From positions 310,001 to 374,000 of the forward strand of contig NZ_CANKWO010000002.1 in the NCBI RefSeq assembly GCF_947487515.1: a DNA stretch of 64,000 bases, written 5' to 3'. Under the pieces are notes generated by a model. That model had not been told where the DNA came from. It made no database searches and saw only the letters and a program-made list of their open reading frames with translations. The DNA comes from an uncultured Litoreibacter sp. Lineage in GTDB: Bacteria > Pseudomonadota > Alphaproteobacteria > Rhodobacterales > Rhodobacteraceae. How positions within the stretch are numbered: the stretch's first letter is position 1; each line of letters begins with the position of its first letter. A program made the translations under genes and the position numbers. This document shows positions 6,333 through 14,692 of the stretch, one piece after another.

Positions 6333-7487
6333 ATGAATATTGGGTATTACTCCATGGGCAATTCTGTCTTGGATGGCCGTATGTCTGCTGCGAACAGCGA
6401 CTGCGCCATCACTAAATTCTATACGTCTGCAGCTTGGATCGAGGGCCGCGCTGAACAACAGCTCGAACACGTTGCCGGATGGTCCGGCGTCCGTAAAATC
6501 GCCGCCTTTCCTGACCTGCACCCCGGAAAGTACGGGCCCGTTGGGTGTGCCGTATTGGCGGATCGCATCTTTCCGCAGTTGATCGGCAACGATATCGGCT
6601 GCGGCATGTCCTTGTTCCAGCTTGATTTGCCTTTGCGCAAATTCAAGATGGAAAAGGCGGTGCGCCGCATACGCGTGCTGAGCGAGTCGGTAACCGACGA
6701 CACTGGATGCCGCTTTGAGGAAATTGGCCTGCAACCAGACCTGTTCGCGTCGTCTCTCGGCACGATTGGTGGTGGCAATCACTTTTGCGAAGTGCAAACG
6801 CTGGTCGAGAGCGAGGCTGACCTAAACCTAGACAAAACGGTGACCTACCTGCTTGTCCATTCGGGATCACGTGGTTTTGGGAACGCCGTTCTGGGCGCGA
6901 TCCCGCAGGGCGCATTTTCAGGGATGCATCCCGATGACGCGGCCGCACATGACTACGTGCAAAGCCATGACAAGGCGGTCCTATGGGCTAGCCTAAATCG
7001 CCGGATCATAGCTGAACGCGCGGCCGAGGCATTGCGTACGGACCTGCATCTGATTGCGGATGCGCCGCACAATCTACTGACGCGGGATGTTGATGGTTGG
7101 TTGCACCGCAAAGGGGCGGCAAGTGCTGCCTCTGGTCTTGTTCCACTGGCCGGATCGCGGGCAACACCCAGCTACCTTTTGCGCCCAATGCATCAACCAG
7201 ATGCCTTGATGTCCACGGCTCATGGGGCGGGTCGCCGCTATGATCGATCTTCCATGCATGGTCGGGTGCGGTCTAAGCGATCTGATGTCGAAGCAATGCA
7301 ACGAACGTCCTATGGCAGCCGCATCATTTGTGAAGATCGTGACTTGTTGATTGAGGAAGCGCCGCTGGCCTACAAATCATCGCAAAGTGTGGTGGCGGAT
7401 CTGGAAGCAACCGGTGCAGCAAAATCAGCTGCAATGTTTCACCCGCTTTTGACCTTCAAGAAAACACGAAATGGAGGTCGGACATGA
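6333..7487 (+). CDS. rtcB2: RtcB2-type RNA ligase
   Basis: 384 aa. RtcB enzymes join a 2',3'-cyclic or 3'-phosphate end to a 5'-OH with GTP and Mn2+. Hallmarks present are NDIGCGM with the metal-binding Cys (about residue 90), GGGNHFCEV, LVHSGSRGFG and AHGAGRR, which carries the histidine that is guanylylated (about 297). It is shorter than standard RtcB (about 400 aa), as expected for the RtcB2 group that pairs with PrfH. The gene overlaps prfH by ATGA. RtcB2-PrfH pairs are known to repair ribosomes cut in the 16S decoding centre. The start is uncertain: an ATG at 6354 (MGNSVLDG) is an alternative, and neither has a good ribosome-binding site. Confidence 0.92.
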   Translation: MNIGYYSMGNSVLDGRMSAANSDCAITKFYTSAAWIEGRAEQQLEHVAGWSGVRKIAAFPDLHPGKYGPVGCAVLADRIFPQLIGNDIGCGMSLFQLDLPLRKFKMEKAVRRIRVLSESVTDDTGCRFEEIGLQPDLFASSLGTIGGGNHFCEVQTLVESEADLNLDKTVTYLLVHSGSRGFGNAVLGAIPQGAFSGMHPDDAAAHDYVQSHDKAVLWASLNRRIIAERAAEALRTDLHLIADAPHNLLTRDVDGWLHRKGAASAASGLVPLAGSRATPSYLLRPMHQPDALMSTAHGAGRRYDRSSMHGRVRSKRSDVEAMQRTSYGSRIICEDRDLLIEEAPLAYKSSQSVVADLEATGAAKSAAMFHPLLTFKKTRNGGRT

Positions 7488-8125
7488 AACACTACATGCC
7501 AATTTCCCTTCTCATCACCAGTGGCAATGGACCTGCGGAATGCAATCAAGCTGTCGTAGGCATTTTGCAGCATATGCTGGATGAGGCCGCAGCGATCGGC
7601 CTTGATCTGGATGTGAACACCAAGCCTTCAAAGCATGGTGCAAAGTCCGCTGTGGTTGTTGTAAATGGTCTGAGCAATGATGCCTTTGCCCGACGCTGGT
7701 GCGGGACGATCCGCTGGCGTTCCAAAAGCACGTTACGACCGAACCACAAGCGCGCAAACTGGTTTGTTGGTGTTTTCCAATTGACGCGGAACGCCGCCCA
7801 AAAGGTTGTGGTTAACCCCAGCGATGTTGTGTTTGAGAGCTTCCGTGCAGGTGGCCCCGGTGGTCAACATCAGAACACGACAGATAGCGCAGTGCGGGCA
7901 ACGCATCGGCCAACCGGATTGACAGCAGTTGCGCGTGAAATGCGGTCGCAGCATCGCAACAAGTCCCTGGCGCTTGAGCGACTACAGACCTTGATGAATG
8001 CGCAAGCCACAGCAGATTATGAGGCCCAGAAAAGCGATCAGAACCAACTCCACAACACGCTGGAACGTGGCAATCCTATCCGCTGCTTCAAGGGAACCAA
8101 CTTTCGTGAGGAAAGGTGCCTGTGA
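7484..8125 (+). CDS. prfH: Peptide chain release factor homolog PrfH
   Basis: 213 aa class-I release-factor-like protein with the catalytic GGQ in AGGPGGQHQ (about residues 122-130). It lacks the long N-terminal domain and codon-recognition region of RF1/RF2. Known PrfH proteins release the nascent chain from ribosomes whose decoding centre has been cleaved, after which RtcB2 can reseal the 16S rRNA. The start overlaps the rtcB2 stop (ATGA), and the stop overlaps the next start, so translation is coupled along the operon. Confidence 0.93.
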   Translation: MKHYMPISLLITSGNGPAECNQAVVGILQHMLDEAAAIGLDLDVNTKPSKHGAKSAVVVVNGLSNDAFARRWCGTIRWRSKSTLRPNHKRANWFVGVFQLTRNAAQKVVVNPSDVVFESFRAGGPGGQHQNTTDSAVRATHRPTGLTAVAREMRSQHRNKSLALERLQTLMNAQATADYEAQKSDQNQLHNTLERGNPIRCFKGTNFREERCL

Positions 8126-9243
8126 TGGACATGATTGATAACTTTTTAACCGATGCATTGAAAAGTGACCTCTTCGCTGGCGGTCTAGCTTTAGGTGCTT
8201 TTGGCATTGCCGTCGCGTCTTTGCGCGTCGGGATAACTGCGTTCTACAAGCTGGTCATGCGGCGGGTTTGGGTCAGCCTAACGCTGGACAACCGCAGCGC
8301 GGCTTATCGCCATTTTTGCATTTGGATGGAGCATAACAATGTGCTGTCCAAGTCGCGGCATGTGCGGATGACTGATGGTAGATGGTCCAGCGGCACAAAG
8401 GGATATGCACCAGCACCTGGACTGCATTGGTTTTTAAGCCAAGGTAAGATTTGCCGCCTTGAACGCGACATTGACGAGAAGTCCAAAATTGGGAATCCCC
8501 AGAATCAACGTCCAATGGAAACTTTACATGTCACTGTTCTATTCGGCCATGTTGCGACAATCCTTGGATGGATCGAGGCTGGACGACAAATCGCACAAAC
8601 GAAAGATCGCATCGGCCCCGGGCTACACATCCTGAAAGGCGATTACTGGGATAATGTTGGAGATATCCCGCGCCGCTCCATAGATACAGTTGTGGTAGAC
8701 GACGACCGCGTGCTCCGGGTCTTGGAAGACATGCGTTGGTTCTATTCAGCCAGCAACTGGTATGCTGAACGCGGTGTGCCGTGGCGTCGAGGATATCTGC
8801 TTCATGGCCCACCCGGCACTGGGAAATCTAGCCTAATCCGAGCGCTTGCGTCCGAGCTGTCTCTGGATATCGCAACTCTGGATGCTGGCAGGGCAACGCT
8901 GACAGATGATGATCTTCGTGAAGCGATGATTTGTGCGCCGAAACGCTCGTTGATCATGACGACGAACCATAAGGAAAAGCTGGACCCTGCTCTGATCCGA
9001 CCTGGTCGTGCTGACGTGCATACCGAATTGGGGTTGGTGAATGCTAAAACGGCTCGGCAGTTGTTTGATCGGTTCTTCCCAGATGAGGCGATGCTTGCGG
9101 AGCAGTTTCAAGAAAGCCTGGGATCTCAGAAAGCTAGCCCAGCCGAAATTCAGGGCTGGTTGTTGGCAAACAGCTCTGATCCCTCAAAAGCCGCTCTTGC
9201 GACAGGTTTGTTGCGCGATCCGGACATCATGGCGGCAGAGTAA
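8125..9243 (+). CDS. BCS1-like AAA protein lacking the Walker B segment
   Basis: 372 aa from the ATG at 8125, which has GAGGAAAGG 8 nt upstream and overlaps the prfH stop by one base. An N-terminal hydrophobic segment (about 12-35) suggests membrane anchoring. A BCS1-type middle region leads to Walker A GPPGTGKSS (about 227-235). In BCS1 relatives, APKRSLILLEDID and some 40-50 further residues precede the FMTTNH segment. Here APKRSLI joins MTTNHKEKLDPALIRPGR directly, so the Walker B Asp-Glu is absent. The result could be a non-hydrolysing AAA protein or a decayed one. Its place in the rtcB2-prfH operon suggests a linked role, but its substrate is unknown. Confidence 0.85.
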   Translation: MDMIDNFLTDALKSDLFAGGLALGAFGIAVASLRVGITAFYKLVMRRVWVSLTLDNRSAAYRHFCIWMEHNNVLSKSRHVRMTDGRWSSGTKGYAPAPGLHWFLSQGKICRLERDIDEKSKIGNPQNQRPMETLHVTVLFGHVATILGWIEAGRQIAQTKDRIGPGLHILKGDYWDNVGDIPRRSIDTVVVDDDRVLRVLEDMRWFYSASNWYAERGVPWRRGYLLHGPPGTGKSSLIRALASELSLDIATLDAGRATLTDDDLREAMICAPKRSLIMTTNHKEKLDPALIRPGRADVHTELGLVNAKTARQLFDRFFPDEAMLAEQFQESLGSQKASPAEIQGWLLANSSDPSKAALATGLLRDPDIMAAE

Positions 9244-9467
9244 AGCATGCCGACTTGCGGTGCTGTGGCGCTCCTAAGCCGATCTTGGAGAATTTGATCT
9301 TAATGTCCGCTGTTGATTTTTTACCACCAAAGCTAATAGCAGAATTCTGTTTCAACCCCGTCCCCCACGCAAGTCCGATGTAGTCGCTACACACATATTT
9401 AAACCAACGCCCTGACAATTCATGTCGGGTGTTTTTGCGCGACCAATCGATACATCGTGAGACAGTT
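9244..9467. other. intergenic, island right flank
   Basis: About 220 nt, rather A/T-rich, with no gene I can support. It contains a short stretch whose minus strand reads GACTACATCGG, like part of the Y signature, but without the partner strand in the right place. It may be decayed sequence from the island. Confidence 0.3.
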
Positions 9468-9694
9468 ATGACTACCACAAATACCCGCGTACGCGGCACA
9501 ATGAAGGTTCACGCCTTCAAGTTGGCGATATTGTGGATGATAAACCAATCACAGACCTCAAAGACGAACGCCTGATCGTGGAAGAGAAACGCGACGAGGC
9601 CAACTCAGCCGTATACTTCGACGCGAATGGCAACTTGATGCTGCAGAGCAGTGGGCACTACATGACGGGTGGCGGCACTCTTATGGTCTATTGA
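9468..9694 (+). pseudogene. frameshifted small gene, unknown function
   Basis: The ATG at 9468 opens MTTTNTRVRGT; the frame is then lost. From about 9502 a second frame reads EGSRLQVGDIVDDKP and continues to a TGA at 9694, ending in SGHYMTGGGTLMVY. Removing two bases near 9501 joins both into one plausible protein of about 75 aa. I do not recognise the family. It could also be two unrelated open stretches. Confidence 0.35.
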
Positions 9695-9955
9695 CAGACA
9701 GTCAGTTGGAAACCGACCCAAAGCCGTTTGAGCCGCGTCTTCGGCTGATTGAAAGTCAGTTGCTCCGCCACCTGGGTCACCACTCTCAAAACCAGTTTGT
9801 AGTAGCGCTTTTAGAAACCCGCGGGGACCCCCCCGATCACTCAATATGCCTGATTACCTGAAACCTGTGCATGAAGTTGCGCTCTTACCCGACATAAATA
9901 GGGTTTCTCGCCGGACAAGTTGCGATTCACGCCGGACGGCACATTAGAAGAAGGT
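9695..9955. other. intergenic between pseudogene and tRNA-Gln
   Basis: About 260 nt with no supported gene. It may contain the island boundary; I see no obvious repeat of the tRNA 3' end elsewhere in the window that would mark an attachment site. Confidence 0.3.
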
Positions 9956-10030
9956 TGGCTGGGATGGTAGGATTCGAACCTACGATCTACTGTACCAAAA
10001 ACAGTTGCCCTACCGCTAGGCCACATCCCA
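9956..10030 (-). tRNA. tRNA-Gln (TTG), housekeeping-type copy
   Basis: Complete 75-nt cloverleaf with CCA. The acceptor is TGGGATG/CATCCCA, the D arm GCCTAGCGGTAGGGC, the anticodon arm ACTGT-TTTTGGT-ACAGT (TTG), and the T arm GTAGG-TTCGAAT-CCTAC. It stands alone outside the island. Comparison with the array copy at 2007 shows two different tRNA-Gln(TTG) genes within 8 kb. Confidence 0.95.
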
Positions 10031-10122
10031 ATACCGACTTGTGATTTAATGCGCCTTCCCATCTGCTGCAACCCTAAAAACACGCCTTGCTGCATCGAAT
10101 TGTGCGGTTTATGCCCGAGCTT

Positions 10123-11298
10123 ATGAATGCACAGGTTGTTATCATCGGCGCGGGGGCCGCGGGCATGATGTGCGCGCTGGAAGCTGCGCGTCGCGGGCGC
10201 TCTGTTTTGGTTATTGATCACGCAAAGGCCGCCGGGGAAAAGATTCGGATTTCGGGCGGCGGGCGGTGCAATTTCACCAATCTGGACATTCAGCCCGAAC
10301 GCTTTTTGTCGCAAAACCCTCGTTTCGCGCTATCTGCCCTCAAACGTTTCACGCAGTGGGATTTTATTGCCATGGTCGATGCTGCGGGCATCCCATGGCA
10401 CGAAAAGACCTTGGGGCAATTGTTTTGCGACCGCTCGGCAAAAGACATCATCGCCATGCTGTTGGACCATATGGAAACTGCTGGTGCCAAATTGATGTTG
10501 GGCACCACCGTGACAGATGTTGCCAAGACCGACGGCGGGTTCAGCCTGAACACCTCCGTAGGGCCCGTGAAATGCGAAAGCTTGGTCATTGCCAGCGGTG
10601 GGAAATCCATCCCGAAAATGGGTGCGACCGGTTGGGGGTATCAACTGGGCGAGCAGTTCGGCCTCCCTGTTGTTCCGACACGCCCTGCCCTTGTTCCGTT
10701 GACCTTTGCAAATCAGGATCTGATCAAAACCCAAGGGCTGGCCGGCGCCTCCGTGCAGGCAAATGTGTCATGCAATTCTGCCAGTTTCAGCGAAGGTTTG
10801 CTGTTCACCCACCGTGGGTTGTCCGGCCCTTCAATCTTGCAAGTGTCCTCCTATTGGAGCGAGGGCGATACGCTAACTGTAGACCTTGCCGCCGCCAGCA
10901 ATGTGGGTGAAGCCCTCAAAACTATCCGGTCACAAACCGGCCGTATCTCGATAAAGAATGCATTAGCGCGGGTGATTCCCGAAAAGATTGCCGCCATGAT
11001 CGTTGCCCAAACAGGCCACAGCGGAAACGTGGCAGATCAAAACAACGCCAGTCTAGACGCATTGGCCAATCAGGTGCACGCTTGGCGGGTGAAGCCTGTG
11101 GGCTCGGAAGGGTACCGCACCGCAGAGGTCACCTTGGGCGGCGTCAGCACCGAGGCCCTGAACTCCAAAACCATGGAGGCCAAGAATGTGCAGGGCCTCT
11201 ACTTCATCGGCGAAGTGGTCGATGTCACCGGCTGGTTGGGCGGGTATAATTTTCAATGGGCATGGTCGTCCGGCTGGGCTGCCGGACAAGTGGCCTAA
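10123..11298 (+). CDS. HI0933/YhiN-family flavoprotein (NAD(P)/FAD-dependent oxidoreductase)
   Basis: About 391 aa. The N-terminus carries a Rossmann FAD motif (VIIGAGAAGMMCALEAARRG, about 5-24) and the family signature KIRISGGGRCNFTN. The C-terminal part ends in the second FAD-contact block GLYFIGEVVDVTGWLGGYNF. Enzymes of this family are flavin-binding oxidoreductases of unclear substrate; BaiN is a relative. The start is uncertain among the ATG at 10123, an ATG at 10111 and a TTG at 10087. It is convergent with kdsA, one base apart. Confidence 0.88.
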   Translation: MNAQVVIIGAGAAGMMCALEAARRGRSVLVIDHAKAAGEKIRISGGGRCNFTNLDIQPERFLSQNPRFALSALKRFTQWDFIAMVDAAGIPWHEKTLGQLFCDRSAKDIIAMLLDHMETAGAKLMLGTTVTDVAKTDGGFSLNTSVGPVKCESLVIASGGKSIPKMGATGWGYQLGEQFGLPVVPTRPALVPLTFANQDLIKTQGLAGASVQANVSCNSASFSEGLLFTHRGLSGPSILQVSSYWSEGDTLTVDLAAASNVGEALKTIRSQTGRISIKNALARVIPEKIAAMIVAQTGHSGNVADQNNASLDALANQVHAWRVKPVGSEGYRTAEVTLGGVSTEALNSKTMEAKNVQGLYFIGEVVDVTGWLGGYNFQWAWSSGWAAGQVA

Positions 11299-11299
11299 C

Positions 11300-12133
11300 T
11301 TACACGCGGCAAGGGTTGGCTTTGGCCAGCGCGTCAAACTCCATCAGGTTTTTCATCAACTCTGGCATTTGGTGCAACGGAATCATATTCGGCCCGTCAG
11401 ACGGGGCGCGATCAGGGTCTTCATGCGTTTCGATGAACACGCCAGCAATGCCCAAGGACACGGCCGCGCGGGCCATGACCGGTGCAAACTCTCGCTGCCC
11501 GCCCGAAGATCCGCCTTGACCGCCTGGCTGCTGAACCGAATGAGTGGCGTCCATAATCACCGGATAGCCGGTTTTGGCCATCGTCGGCAGGGACCGAAAA
11601 TCCGCGACCAGAGTATTGTAGCCAAAGGACGCCCCGCGCTCGGTCAGCATAATGTTCTCGTTGCCCGTGCTTTCCACTTTGGAAATCACATTTGGCATGT
11701 CCCAAGGGGCCAAGAACTGGCCTTTCTTGATGTTCACCACGGCGCCGGTTTCACCTGCAGCGATCAACAGGTCAGTTTGGCGGCACAAGAACGCAGGTAT
11801 CTGCATGACATCAACCGCATTGGCGACAGCGGCGCAATGCTCAGGCGCATGGACATCCGTTAAGGTCGGGCAGCCGATCTCGGCGCGTACTTCATCCATA
11901 ACGCGCAGACCTTCGTCGATCCCGAGGCCACGTACCCCCGATACAGATGTGCGGTTCGCCTTGTCATAGCTGGCTTTGAAGACATAGCCCGCACCCGCCT
12001 CGGCGCAGGCCTTGGCCATGGCTTCGGCAATCATCAACGCGTGATCCAAGCTTTCAAGCTGGCAAGGGCCCGCAATCACGGTCAAAGGCAAATCATTGCT
12101 GCACTCAAGCGCGCCGATACGAATAGTTTTCAT
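11300..12133 (-). CDS. kdsA: 3-deoxy-8-phosphooctulonate synthase
   Basis: 277 aa, usual length. KdsA condenses phosphoenolpyruvate with arabinose 5-phosphate to Kdo-8-phosphate for lipopolysaccharide or capsule linkage. Visible motifs are IAGPCQLES, FKASYDKANR, LTDVHAP and MDATHSVQQPGG. It lies 5 nt after a KpsE-like gene, so it appears co-transcribed with the capsule export genes, where Kdo is typically the lipid linker. Confidence 0.96.
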   Translation of the reverse strand: MKTIRIGALECSNDLPLTVIAGPCQLESLDHALMIAEAMAKACAEAGAGYVFKASYDKANRTSVSGVRGLGIDEGLRVMDEVRAEIGCPTLTDVHAPEHCAAVANAVDVMQIPAFLCRQTDLLIAAGETGAVVNIKKGQFLAPWDMPNVISKVESTGNENIMLTERGASFGYNTLVADFRSLPTMAKTGYPVIMDATHSVQQPGGQGGSSGGQREFAPVMARAAVSLGIAGVFIETHEDPDRAPSDGPNMIPLHQMPELMKNLMEFDALAKANPCRV

Positions 12134-12138
12134 TGGGA

Positions 12139-13851
12139 TTATACCTGTTCACGTAGGATGGAAGCGGTTAGCGAGACCATCAAGTAGATGCCTGCAAAGA
12201 TCAAGAATGCCAATAGGGTGTTCTCGAAGGCGCGCGGGTATGTCGGCTCGTCTGGGGCGACAGGGCTGACCCCTACGGACAGGTAGCGCACCTGACGGTT
12301 CGCCTCCAATCGGGCCGCTTCGAACTGGGCTTCGGCAGCGGCAAGGAACTCTTGGCGCATCGCCAAATCCCCTTGGGCGACCATCAGCTCACCCGAAATA
12401 CGCGCCAGAGAGCCCGTTGTTTCACTGCTAACGGTTAGCTGACCACGGTATTCGTCGATCAACTTTTGGAGCTCGGCGATCTTGTTTTCCTCAGCGCGGA
12501 CCTTGGCTTGGTTGGGTCGTGGGTTCGCCAAGAATTGTTGCAAGGAAATGCGTGACGTCAGCAACTCGCTTTCCAGTTGGGTGATCTGCCCGAAAATGGC
12601 CTGCACTTCGCTTTCAGGACTTAGAACGCCCAATTTTTCCTGCAGTTCTACAATGCGGTCTTGTGCAGCACGCATCTTTTCCTCTGCTTCGATCCGGCTC
12701 TCGGATGCCCCTTGCATCTGGTCCCCGCGCAGACGTGAGGTCAGCTCGTCCACGCGCTCTTCGGCATAACTGATCAGTTTTTTGGAAAAGGCGGCAGATG
12801 TTTCTGGGTCCGCCGCACTCACTTCAAGCTTAATCACGCCTTCCGCAGGGTCATATCCGATCTGAACCTGCTTTTTGTACAAAGAGTATGCGGCCTCATT
12901 GGTGCTATCCATTTCAATTCGTTGAAGCGCATCAACGTTGTCTTGCGAGAAGTGGGATTTGAAGCCCTCGTCCTCATTCAGACGAAGCATGGCTTCGCGT
13001 GACTGCAAATAGCCTTGAACCGTAATACTATCTTGCGAGGTCGCCAGACCCGTTCCCGAAAACAGCCCGCCCAATTGTCCAGGCGATGATGCCTCCGCAG
13101 TTTGGATGGTGAATTCAGACTTCGTCGCATACATCGGCGTGGCGATCGCGTAGTAGTAGTAGCCCGCTACAAAGGCAGGCAGCATCACGAAGATCATCAT
13201 ACGAACCGCCAACATCGTCGCGCGGCGGCGGCGGCGTTTGGCAATGTCGCGCTGAATGGCCATGATGTCCGCGGCGCGCCGGTCCTCCGAAATCACTTCA
13301 GTGGAAGGCAAGGATGGTTTGGCCACAACCGTGGAAGGCAGTTGAGGTTTCTGAGCCGCGCCTGTCGCGGCCTCCTCCTTGCCCTCGGGGATCACCAGTT
13401 CCAGCATGTTGGAGCGCTTGAACGGGTCGATCCCCTTCTCACGCAGCAAGCGCACAGCATCATAATCCGATACCGGCGCCAGCCCTTGCTTTTGGGCCAC
13501 CCGACGCGCCATGCGAAGTTGGCGGCCGGTCAAACCCTCGCGGCGAATGCCATCAATCACTTCAGCTGGGCTTTTCGGTTTTGCGTCTTCGACAGGCACC
13601 GGCTTTGCAGCAGCGCCAGCAGAATCTGCCGGGGCGGCCGCATCCACGGGGCGGCGGAAATCTTGTCCCTTGAAACCATCATCGGTGGTCGTCGCAAACA
13701 TCAGCTCTTCTTTTTGCAACATGTCTGCCACAGCCGCATTGGTGCTGTCTGGCGCCGCAGCCTGCACCGTCGGGGCAGCCTTGGGAGTGGCGGAAGCCCC
13801 CCCTTCACTCCGGCGCAAACGATACTTTTTAGCTTTGGGTTTCGTAGTCAT
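12139..13851 (-). CDS. kpsE: Capsule polysaccharide export inner-membrane protein (KpsE/BexC-like)
   Basis: 570 aa, longer than E. coli KpsE (about 380) because of an N-terminal cytosolic region of about 200 residues rich in Ala, Pro and Lys. A membrane segment at about 215-235 is followed by a periplasmic coiled-coil domain (about 370-520). A second membrane segment (about 545-563) sits before the C-terminus. The PVAPDEPTYPRAFENT block before it is typical of this polysaccharide co-polymerase family. It overlaps kpsT by 23 nt. It should span the periplasm and link the ABC exporter to an outer-membrane channel. Confidence 0.88.
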   Translation of the reverse strand: MTTKPKAKKYRLRRSEGGASATPKAAPTVQAAAPDSTNAAVADMLQKEELMFATTTDDGFKGQDFRRPVDAAAPADSAGAAAKPVPVEDAKPKSPAEVIDGIRREGLTGRQLRMARRVAQKQGLAPVSDYDAVRLLREKGIDPFKRSNMLELVIPEGKEEAATGAAQKPQLPSTVVAKPSLPSTEVISEDRRAADIMAIQRDIAKRRRRRATMLAVRMMIFVMLPAFVAGYYYYAIATPMYATKSEFTIQTAEASSPGQLGGLFSGTGLATSQDSITVQGYLQSREAMLRLNEDEGFKSHFSQDNVDALQRIEMDSTNEAAYSLYKKQVQIGYDPAEGVIKLEVSAADPETSAAFSKKLISYAEERVDELTSRLRGDQMQGASESRIEAEEKMRAAQDRIVELQEKLGVLSPESEVQAIFGQITQLESELLTSRISLQQFLANPRPNQAKVRAEENKIAELQKLIDEYRGQLTVSSETTGSLARISGELMVAQGDLAMRQEFLAAAEAQFEAARLEANRQVRYLSVGVSPVAPDEPTYPRAFENTLLAFLIFAGIYLMVSLTASILREQV

Positions 13852-14488
13852 ACAGACGTTTCGCTTCTTCTAAGGTGTCGAACATGACCAGCTTTCCTTG
13901 GCTCAGGACTGCGGCAGATCGGCAGAATTTTTCCAGCGTTTCAGCTTGGTGCGATACCACAATTACAGTGGCTTTCTTCAATCGGTCTTTCAAGATGGAG
14001 CCCGCCTTGCGGTTGAACTCTACATCTGTTGTGGCGGGCATACCCTCGTCGATCAGGTAGATGTCGAATTCCAACGCCAGCATCAAGGAAAAGGTAAACC
14101 GCGCCTTCATTCCCGACGAATAGGTCCCCACAGGCATGTCGAAATATTCCTCAAGCCCGCACAAGTAGCGGCAAAAAGCTTCGATGTAATCTGGGTCCAG
14201 TGAATATAGTTTGGCGATATAGCGTGCGTTTTCGCGGGCGGTATGTTTTGAAACCACCCCCCCCATAAAGCCCAGCGGGAACGAAATCCGCGAGGTCCGA
14301 ATGATCTCGCCCTCGTCCGGCTTCTCTAGCCCTGCCATCATATTGATGATGGTGGTTTTTCCGGTGCCGTTTGGGGCCAGCACGCCAATAGAATGGCCCA
14401 ATTCCACACGAAAAGAGGCGCGATCAAGAATCACCTTGCGCTGCGTGCCAGTCCAAAAGGATTTACTGACGTTTTGAAACTCAATCAT
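13829..14488 (-). CDS. kpsT: Capsule ABC exporter ATP-binding protein (KpsT-like)
   Basis: 219 aa, family length. Walker A is APNGTGKTT, the signature YSSGMKAR is the KpsT-type variant, and Walker B is IYLIDEG. It energises export of Kdo-linked polysaccharide with the permease KpsM. No kpsM lies next to it: upstream is nhaA after a 200-nt gap. The permease must be encoded elsewhere or outside this window. Confidence 0.92.
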   Translation of the reverse strand: MIEFQNVSKSFWTGTQRKVILDRASFRVELGHSIGVLAPNGTGKTTIINMMAGLEKPDEGEIIRTSRISFPLGFMGGVVSKHTARENARYIAKLYSLDPDYIEAFCRYLCGLEEYFDMPVGTYSSGMKARFTFSLMLALEFDIYLIDEGMPATTDVEFNRKAGSILKDRLKKATVIVVSHQAETLEKFCRSAAVLSQGKLVMFDTLEEAKRLYDYETQS

Positions 14489-14692
14489 CTTCGGGGAATC
14501 CCCCTACCTCATTATGCCCGTATGTGTCCCACGGATCGTTAGGCGCATTCTAGGTGCCCTTTAAGGCCGCATTATGTCGGATCAGGCCCCTGTAGTTCAA
14601 CGCTATATCAGTAAATTCCCCGTAAACGAGACAAGACGGCACAAATAAATGCACCGTCTTGCCAAAGAAACACACTGCTTTGGGTAGGGCAG

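Noticed and set aside
9380-9466. Possible seventh Y RNA: minus-strand GACTACATCGG and GTCTCAC near 9380-9466
   Set aside because: The two signature halves are in the wrong order for a stem and no closing helix is found; at most a remnant.
13102-13887. A 260-codon open frame on the plus strand
   Set aside because: It is antisense to the KpsE-like gene, with low-complexity His/Arg content and no initiation signal.
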